A DNA stretch of 64,000 bases, taken from assembly GCA_006535965.1 (NCBI GenBank), contig QEAR01000025.1:1-64000 (forward strand), given 5' to 3'. Made by a program: the position numbers and the translations under genes. Position 1 is the stretch's first letter. Each line of letters starts with the position of its first letter. Of this stretch, positions 55,821 through 64,000 are shown piece after piece. Origin of the DNA: Spizellomyces sp. 'palustris' (Eukaryota > Chytridiomycota > Chytridiomycetes > Spizellomycetales > Spizellomycetaceae). The notes beneath the pieces were generated by a model. That model had not been told where the DNA came from, did no database searches, and worked only from the letters and a program-made list of their open reading frames with translations.

Positions 55821-58800
55821 TTACTCAATCGGTATAGAAACGGATTCCGTCCATGATGCATTGTTGTCTTCTAGCGACAGTTGGAATACTTGTATCCGCC
55901 CGTCTTCCAGTCCCGCGGCAAGAATGTAGCTGGAGCAAATGGGGGAAAATTCGAAGAATTAACATCTTCACAGTACAAGTCATCGTCAAGGTTATCTGTG
56001 ACAATCCCACCTGTTGCCAATCAGGCGAGGAGCAAAATCTACAGCGGTCACTCCCTCCTCAAATTTCAGCGTGGTGACTGTTTTCCAAGAGGTACCATCG
56101 GAGTGTTTAGCCCATATTTTCACAGTCTTGTCCCGAGACCCAGTGGCAAAGAAGCGCACATCATGAGACCATGAGCCGTCCCAAATAATGCGCATATGCG
56201 CCTTCGCTTGGAAAGCCACAGGATTGTAGGACTGTAGGTCGTCGGTGCGTTGAAACAAGGCCCAGGCGCGGTCACGACCGACCGTCAAAATATAACGATC
56301 GTCGGGAGAAAAGCGGATGCCTGCAACGGTTAGGTTATGTGCGGCTAGAGGAGCGCATACTTCTTTCCACGTTTTTGTGGACCAGAGACGGATCGCGGCA
56401 TGTTCTGCTTTAGCGGCCTGAAAGAGAATGCTGCTAAGCATTGAAGAGGGTCGTCCAAGAGGCAGACACAGTTCATTCATACCTTGCAAGCAGAGGCCAC
56501 GAAATTGCCGTCATGACTAGCAGCAACACTGATGATCTCGTAGCCGTGCCCGTAAAGTTTGTTTGTCTCCGGCCACAATGTATGTTGCAAAAGGTGTTGT
56601 TCAAATGGTGGTTGAGTCAGCGCTTCAAGTAAGGATGTCGGTGTGCTAGCCACTGCTGTGTATGCTGACAGATTTCTGAAGTCGTGGGACGCTTCAGCTG
56701 TTTTCATGTCCCCTATCATTTCCAGTTGGTCACAAATGCATATGGTTTGTTCGCCGTTAGCATTTAGTTCCAAATACCTTCAAATACCGCCTTGTTGGAA
56801 AGTCCCAGCGCTGGTACGCTGGCGCCAATCGGTCTTTGTTGTATGGACGTCGGTTGCTCAGTTTCTCGGGTCAAGTTTTGCAACGACTGGACAAACGTTC
56901 GTGGTGCCTCGAATATGCGAAGAACCTGCGAAGAGGTCAGTCAAGTAGCCAGATGACGGATGTTTTTCGGTTTATATTACCGAACGTCATAGAGCATACC
57001 TTTTCATCAGCACCGCTTACAAACTGATATTTGTGAACAAATGCTAGACAATGCAAGTCGTAGCCATGTATCTGCGGCCGCGCAACTTCGTGCCATGTGG
57101 TTGCAGTATCCCGCTTCCATGGCGCGAACAATCGCGTCGTCTGGTCCAAGCTGGCAGGATTTGTAAGGCTCGCCGCCTTCGTCGACAACTGCTGTGATGG
57201 ACACTAAAACAAACCTTGTGCTGACAAAGAACTGTCCCGATGGGTCCCAACTTAGATCTTCAACGGATTTAAAATGACCGCTGATCCCGATGCGCGGTGT
57301 CCATTCTGATGCAGGGTTAATAGCGAATTCGTTGTCACCCAATACACAAGCAACCTTACCATTCTCACTCGCCTGTGACCAGACATGAAGAGCACCGTTG
57401 TAACCGTTAGCCAGCACCCAATTCCCATTCGGGCTGAACAAGCTCCCGTAGAAGCCGAGGGTGCTGCCGCCAATTTCACCAAGCCGCACCTAATATCCAG
57501 AGCCAATTGAAGTGAGCAGCGCCATGCCGGACATCATTGTCAGTCGCGGCCACCAGTACCTCATTGATCCAAGTGCCACTTATTGGGTCTGGTCGCCAAA
57601 TCATTATGGATTTATCGGCTGAAGCCGATACAAGTGCCATTGGTTGATGGTAGGAGTTGCCGGCCTCACCTATATAGCATGTAAACATCGATGGGTATCA
57701 CTTGCTATCCATTGTCAACAGCTGGTCACTTACCTCCGATAAGCGGTGCTTGCCATGCGGCACTATGGACCCAATCATCGTGTCCCATAAGCAGAGCATC
57801 AAACATAATGGTGTATTTGCGCTTGCTGAGACGACTTTAGGAGATAAGGGAGGTATGATAAAGATTTTTTCGTTCTAACCTGATCAAACTGTCGTTGATG
57901 TCCTCTACCTCTATAAGGTGGGCTTTCGTGCTGAGCTGGAACCCTCCATCTTCCCTTCACAGGGTAAGCGGTAAGAACTATAAGTTGAGTACGAAGGCTT
58001 CTTCAACAGAACTTACAATCCCGCATCCGCTAATGCGTTCATCATTTGATTTGTAAAGTCATCTACGTCTCCGTTGGTGGCAACATCCCCAGCTGCATCA
58101 GATATCTTCCAAATACGAATATATTTGTCCTGTGAGGCGCTTGCAAGCATCAAGTCGCCATCCCGGAAGTGCGGCTGCTGCCTGTCAACATCATGTGCTG
58201 ATGTGTAGGTCGCTATATCCAGTGATCGGATCCAATCGGAATGACCATGCAACTCAAGCGCTTTTGCAAACTTTGACAGGGCATCAGCCTACCGTGGAAC
58301 GAATTGATGAAGAGGAGTAAACGGATACCACACCTGATTTCGCTCCCTTATGTATACAGTCATCCGGCTGTCTGTGCCGCCGCTAATGAGAACAGGTACT
58401 ATTAGAGGAAGGTGAGTAAACGTAAGTAAACAACTAAACATGCATACATGCGATAAACGTGAGCACATTGCAAATTGGTATTTCGTTACCATACCTGTCG
58501 AATTTGGGAGGTATGCTAGGGCAAGACACATCGCATATCTAGCACCCACCGAAAGAACTTGAACGCAGCGGACGATATCCTCTAAAGGCCCTGAGTGATT
58601 AATGGCCCTGTGTCAATCATGTCACCATATAGCATCGATTTACCATCTCCCTCTAGTCTCTCCCATATTCTTATTGTCCCATCTGATGCCGCAGAGGCGA
58701 TTAAGTCCAAGTCTCCAGGTATGTTTCGTCCCCTTACAACGCCGATACTGGTTATTCCAGCAGTATGTCCTTCCAAGACTGCCGAACAGATCCACTGAGA

Positions 58801-59264
58801 CTCTTGATTAGCTTCAAGGCCTATGGTAAGATCGGTACGAACCAACCTGATCATCACCAATTTTCTTCCATATTCGAAGGGTCTTATCAGCAGATCCCGA
58901 AACAAGTCCTACATCACGCTGTCCGCTCCCGGACCCTATCCAGTTTTCAATCAGGCGCACTAAAAAGATTCTGAAGCTTCTGTGTGGATTACCTCTTCTT
59001 AGATACTTGAGGCAGTTAACACGGTCCCTGTGACCACGCAACGTGGAAATAGTGCCATGAAATGTAGCAGCCTAGGATAGATCTTTAACGTCCTCCTCAA
59101 AGCAATTTTTACTTCGATTACGGAAAACTAACTTCTGGTCTATACAATGCGACAAAGTGGTTGGCAGCAAAAGCAACAAGTCCGTCTGCTGCGGAATCTG
59201 CCGCCTGGCTGACTCGGTTACAACCAATGCCCACAAAGTCAAGTGACGCTTTTACGGACGTCAT
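55821..59264 (-). CDS. ELP2: Elongator complex subunit 2 (ELP2), WD40
   Basis: Double WD40-propeller subunit of Elongator, needed for wobble-uridine modification of tRNA. Many exons lie on the minus strand. The first ATG (59264) leads [28 protein letters not shown], matching the ELP2 start that contains CNR. Family blocks in order are [163 protein letters not shown] and the last repeat ending SIPIE. It runs convergent with DNAL4 and divergent from TIM10. I did not place every splice site, but no gap or stop in the family text was noticed. Confidence 0.93.
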
Positions 59265-59544
59265 GCGAATCGGACGGCAATTAACAACTTTTTACGATAC
59301 GCGCACGTCCTACAGGTGAGTGAGCGTAAGGCAGAAAACCTCTTGACCCAGGCTTGTTAAGGTACGATTGCCAGCGATCTACACTCAGAGTGTGGATCAC
59401 AGTGGAGTTGCTGGAGTTCCTACTCAGCTTGCTGTTGCCATGGCATCAAATTCACCGACCTTCAGCGAAGGACCACACCTCAGTTCAAAGAGTACATCTT
59501 TCGGTTGCAAGAGTTTCGACTTCACCCTTCCATCACACGCAAAT

Positions 59545-60149
59545 ATGAACTTCGGAAACTTTGGTCAGCAGACTCAGGTTCAGAGCAACGTCAACATGTC
59601 CATGGCCGAGCAGGAACTGGTAAGAGCGATATATGCGCCCGATGTCTGTCCAACGCATGGTACCGTGGTCAATTGTCCACCGTTGTAATCCCTGTGGGAG
59701 AACTTGATCGTTGGATACTAAGCCGCGGAAGAACAAAACTGAGAACTTGACGAAGCTGCCTCTGAAGGACATGGGTACCGCTTTGCATCATTTGTCAGAC
59801 TCAGGAAAATGAGACCCTCAAGCTCGAGCGTCGTGATCTGGTACTATAACAGTAACTGATCCCGTGCCTTTCCATGTTTGCCTCTTTGTAATTAGGAAAT
59901 GGTGACTACGCTGTTCAACAAGTGAGTTTTCCTATCTTACTTCGTCAGAATCGATCATGGGCTGATCTGGCCGTGGTCAGCATCGTCGATTCATGCTATA
60001 GAAAGTGTGTCCCCCCGAAATACCAAGACGGCGAGCTGAATAAAGGAGAATCCGTGTGCATTGACCGTTGTGTTGCGAAATACTTCGAAGTGAACATGAA
60101 AGTTGGACAGAAGCTTACAGCGCAAGCAAACCAAGGGCAACTGCGATAG
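59545..60149 (+). CDS. TIM10: Mitochondrial small Tim chaperone TIM10
   Basis: Subunit of the Tim9-Tim10 hexamer that carries hydrophobic precursors across the intermembrane space. Exons 59545-59619, 59896-59921 and 59981-60149 give 89 aa; the middle exon is 26 nt. The twin CX3C motifs are in SCYRKC and VCIDRC. MVTTLFNN|IVDSCYRKCVPP and [20 protein letters not shown] match TIM10 ([37 protein letters not shown]). The start MNFGNFGQQ is preferred; the frame is open further upstream to 59368, but that would add an unrelated leader. Confidence 0.93.
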
Positions 60150-60419
60150 TCCAATCGATCAGCACCATTAACCTATATAGACAACGAGGCACAGAGAATC
60201 GCAGAGGCTGGAAGCAATGCAACCGATCAGCAACACACATACCACTCGCGAGCGTAATATGACTCTCTGTGATAGTCTACGTAGGAGACATCGGCGAGCA
60301 GGGCCACCCACGTGGAGTAATTTGTTCTTAACATTGTAGATTTAATGCACAATATATACCGCATTCGTTCCGTCATCAGATGACTTCCATAGTCGTCTGG
60401 TGCGTAGTCTAATGTACAA

Positions 60420-63400
60420 TTAGGTTCTATTTTCATGCTCCTTCACTGCTGGATGGTTCTGCGCATTCAGATCTATCACTCCGCCCGTCTCGCCCGCCCC
60501 CGCCTCGCGTCCTCCAAAAGCACCAGGAGACCCTGTTCCTCCTGACTCAGTCAAAGTGAGGGACGTCCTTGGTGTGCTATCGAACCCAGGAATAGCTGCA
60601 TCGTCAACAAATAAAAACTCAGACTCCAACATATTTTCTACGAATTCGATGTCGGGCTTCGCTAGTGCATATGTAGTCTCGTAGATGTATCTGCTCGCCG
60701 AGTGGAAGAAAGGAAGTAGCTCACGCTTGTCCGAAATGGATCGAGCCGTCAGTAGCGGTCGTCGTCGTACTTGATGATGCAAGGATGTTACTAGATCATC
60801 TGATACTGGCCGAAGCCCCTCAGGTGGAGAACTATCGACTGACGGTTGGGTCCACATTGATGAATCGTTCAGATGTCCGCTCCACTTCGTATAGAGTTTG
60901 TCCACGAATGCCACCGGTCGCACCGCTGCGTTATTGGCATCTTGCAATACCTCCAATGTTTCCGTGATGAAGATCCACTGATACCTACGTCTCATTATAT
61001 CAAGACATGTCACAATTGCTTTGCGTTGACCCTCTCTTACCATTGAAATTCCTCAATCTGCAATACTAACAGTAGATCCAAAAATTTGCAAGCAGCCAAA
61101 AAGGCTGCCGTGCTCTCCGCGCTACGCGCCTCATCGCCCCTTAAATACATTTCAAACACACGTATCTGACCATGCCCATTTTGGTTAGGGACAAATGGGA
61201 TGTTGAAAGATGATGCAATAGAGCTTACCAATTCTGTCAAAACGGTTGGCCAAAAATTTGCCAAATGATGTGTAGAAATCCTGCAAAGCAGGACCCGCAA
61301 GCACAAATACGCCTACATAGAGCGTTAGCTTGTAATTCTTTGTGAATCCCCTTGATAAAGCTTCACACCTCAACATGCATGACATCCGATTTTACTTTGA
61401 AAATGTCCACCAGTTTCTCCTGTATACCTGGCAGCTGAGGAACATACTGATCCATCGCCCCACTGAAAATGACAAACGACAGGCGTCGAACTGCATATGC
61501 CCGTATTGTTGTCTCTTGATCCTTTGACATAAATAGCGTGGCGGACGGAACAGCCGATACCCGCCCTAAAATAGTACGTCAGAAATGGGAACGGATAGAT
61601 CGAGAGTGAACAGCCCTGTGTTACCTATAAGGTCAGCTATCTTCTCCTTATCTGACGACACCATTGCTTGTACTATCACACGCCACTTCCTACTTGCCAC
61701 GATGCCCATCTCAAAGAACTTTGGGTCTAGAAATGCATCCCATGCCTCCCGACGCCAAGCTCTGTGCGCAGCAGGCAATGTCGTCATGGCACAAACAAGC
61801 TCCAAAATAGGATTGACGAGTGCCTTCGCGCTGAAAATAGTCAGTCAGCACGCGCACGTGTATTTTCAGTAGCAGCTCTTCCCACCTTTGTTTATTTCTG
61901 AACAGGGGCGCGACCATGTAGTATACCATGTTACTTAGAAGTGAAAATACTCGGTCTTGATCTAGCAGAAATCTGCGTAGTGATGGTACAAGCGAGCTGC
62001 CAAAGAACACCACCACCTTCCCAAGTCGTTAATTATATGGTGAAGTCAATTCGGCCGGAATGGAGACTCCTCACCTCCTGCACCAGCGAGTCATCAGAAA
62101 CCTTGCTCAAGCGTTTTACCATATGGTCTATCTCCGGCAATGGCAAAACTGTAGTTGCGTCTCCGCGCCCTCCGATGCCAAGCTGATCTGCAATCCCATA
62201 TTATTTAGTGAGGGAACTCCGGCCGGCGAACAAAAAATTGCACAGAGCTCTTACCAGCATTCGCAGTATCTGTATCGGCCGCTTGAACGCTTTTCCGCCA
62301 TGATCCATGGTCGAAAGATCGCCCGGCTATTAAGATGCAGTAATCGCAGACCTTCTGGTACAAGTCCTGAGGAAACCATAGTTTTAGACAAGCGAGCTAT
62401 CATATCCTAACCCCAATGCAGTGACCAACCTCTGCTTCGCGCAAAATACGCTTGTCTTCAAACTGTGGTAGTGTGGCAAATTTTTCGAAGTACACGTTCA
62501 ACAGTCTACTCGAAGGCAGAGTATAGCATACGCTGAGCACGACTGCTGAGGGAATCGTTGTAGAGCGTTTTTACTCACCTCAAGATCGGCAAAAATAAAT
62601 GTTTAAACGCAGACGCTTGGGCGCTAGCCTCTTTCACGTATGTTGCCACATAGGGCCACGTCTCTTTGAGGGTTTCCGCTGAAGCCCAAAGCGCGCAGTA
62701 TTTTTCCAGAAATAGCACCAATGATATATCTGGTCTGTAACGCAACATTTATGAGGACACCATTTCACAAGATTGCGAAAATGAGACATACAGAGTCGGT
62801 GCTTTCAGAGATGTCTTCTTTATGCGATCTCTCTGACTGGCTCCTTGAAGAACTGTCCCGCGTTCCTTTAATATGTCAAGAACTGTGGTCACTATCGACC
62901 TTGGAGTACTCCCGTGAATCACCCCCATCATTGCTATAGCGGTTCGCTTCAGCCCCTTCTCCTGAATAGCAGCTTATGAGCATAGTGCACTGCCGTGCTC
63001 CTCGGGGACATGCTGCATACGCTCACCTCCTTGTCAAGATGACTCCCATTTTCCGCGAGCCATACCTCAATTAGCGACTCGATGGTATCCGACGGATGTA
63101 ACTTGTACGTGGCTTCCAAGACTTTACGGATTCGAAACCGTATACGATCCCTCAGAAATGTGAAGGACATGCTCATGTTGTCTTGACCGTTGCTTTGATC
63201 GGGCTTGTTACGGAATTCCATGGATTGCCCTTCAGCCGAACATATGTCAAACAACCCATACAGCTCCTGCAAATTCCTCAAGATCGACGGCAGTAGGTTC
63301 AAAACTACTTCCGTCATCCGTTGCTGCGCTGTCTCTGCTTCCAGACCCCTTTCATCGCTCCCAAAGACGCTGGCAACGTAGCCTGTTAAGAATCTGAAGC

Positions 63401-64000
63401 TGGTCCCTCCCGCCCCCGGTGGTCCGCCTTTCGCTCCGGTACTATCCAAGCCACCTTCCGCCAAACAAAATGCGATAAGTTTCTCCAGCCCATACAATAG
63501 GACCAGCACATCTAGCTCGGGGTACGCTTGCATTGACAATTGCTCATCACCCGGGTCGATTCCATTGCTTTGTAACCGCTCAAAACTATATGACATATAC
63601 TTCCTCATTCCATCTTGATACTTCCGTAGCTCGTCACAAAGACATTGTATTATGGGGAGCAAAATCCTTCTGAAAGAGTTTCGAAGATGTGGAAGCGAAG
63701 AAAGGATGAAGTCCATGTAGTGTTGGAGCACGGGCCGATTGGTGTGTATTGAAAGGGCATCGAGCAAAGTGCGGACCAGGATTGGAGATGAGCCTTCGCA
63801 AAACAAACGATAAATGGGATGTCTACCGCACATTTTCATATTGCGTCCCCTTACCTATAGTGCGCAAGCGCGGAAACGTAGCATTGGAATTTGGCTTTGT
63901 GTCGCTGCTTTCCGTGTGCTCTTGCGATTCCGTTTTCATTTCCGCTGCTAACATGCTGTCCATTGCCGCTGACACGGGCACATCCGCTTTAGCAGAGACG
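60420..64000 (-). CDS. DOP1: DOP1/Dopey family protein (C-terminal part, runs off the window)
   Basis: Very large peripheral protein that with MON2 shapes Golgi-endosome traffic; the N-terminal part lies beyond 64000. The stop is at 60420. Visible blocks include LQHYMDFILSSLPHLRNSFRRILLPIIQCLCDEL, a lipid-family RIRFRIRKVLEATYKLHPSDTIESLIEVW, AWDAFLDPKFFEMG followed by RKWRVIVQAMVSSDKEKIADLIG (animal Dopey: FLDPAFFQMD..HWRAIVDNLMTHDKTTFKDLL), and LAACKFLDLLLVLQIEEFQWYQWIF. The tail is Gly/Ala/Glu-rich and disordered. The longest visible exon is about 62949-63839, then many short exons. It is cut by the window, not truncated as far as can be seen. Confidence 0.88.

Overview
The window is nuclear DNA from a zoosporic (flagellated) fungus, most likely a chytrid-type lineage. 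Fungal signs are a SKN7-type hybrid of an HSF domain and a response-regulator receiver, dihydroxy-acid dehydratase for branched-chain amino acid synthesis, a KXD1 protein and a DOP1 protein. Animal-like or 'early fungal' signs are the SCAR/WAVE subunit NCKAP1, the ciliary transition-zone protein TMEM231 and the axonemal dynein light chain DNAL4. Flagellar genes plus WAVE point to a fungus that makes swimming, possibly crawling, zoospores. The species cannot be named from the sequence. Genes are dense and intron-rich: introns are mostly 50-80 nt, GT-AG, with two apparent GC-AG introns. Most exon chains given here were joined by eye from splice sites, reading phase and family similarity.

Layout. 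1-5.6 kb: SKN7-like regulator, a small WW-domain protein and a BET1/SFT1-like Golgi SNARE. 5.6-11 kb: a 23-exon NCKAP1 gene on the minus strand. 11-14 kb: a divergent protein kinase and a gene-poor stretch. 14-24.3 kb: TMX-type thioredoxin, D-2-hydroxyglutarate dehydrogenase, TMEM231, an F-box/LRR protein, an RlmN-type radical-SAM methyltransferase and a class I methyltransferase. 24.3-31.3 kb: ARP4, VMA12/TMEM199, a PhyH dioxygenase, a mitochondrial enoyl-CoA hydratase and SERF. 31.5-44.2 kb: POLD4, a membrane-anchored bZIP factor, KXD1, VPS22/SNF8, ILV3, a DUF2062 protein, RBBP4/MSI1 and the farnesyltransferase beta subunit. 44.3-50.4 kb: RMD1/SIF3, SPIN90/Dip1 and an intronless sorbosone-dehydrogenase-like beta-propeller. 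50.4-51.2 kb: two tRNA-like elements around a tetranucleotide repeat. 51.2-64 kb: a citrate-synthase family protein, DNAL4, ELP2, TIM10, and DOP1, which runs off the end.

The genes form no operon-like system, but some share themes. NCKAP1 and SPIN90 both feed Arp2/3 actin nucleation. TMEM231 and DNAL4 are flagellar. BET1-like, VPS22, KXD1, VMA12 and DOP1 serve endomembrane traffic. D2HGDH, ILV3, enoyl-CoA hydratase and TIM10 are mitochondrial. Several genes are head-to-head with short shared promoters (ARP4/VMA12, PhyH/ECH, SERF/POLD4, KXD1/VPS22, RBBP4/FNTB, ELP2/TIM10).

The most unusual items are a bZIP factor with a transmembrane segment like ATF6/CREB3 or plant bZIP28, a citrate-synthase homologue that appears to lack one catalytic histidine, a kinase with HLD in place of HRD and no glycine loop, an RlmN with a C-terminal membrane tail, and the tRNA-like pair. 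I saw no virus-like element, LTR element, DNA transposon or CRISPR array.
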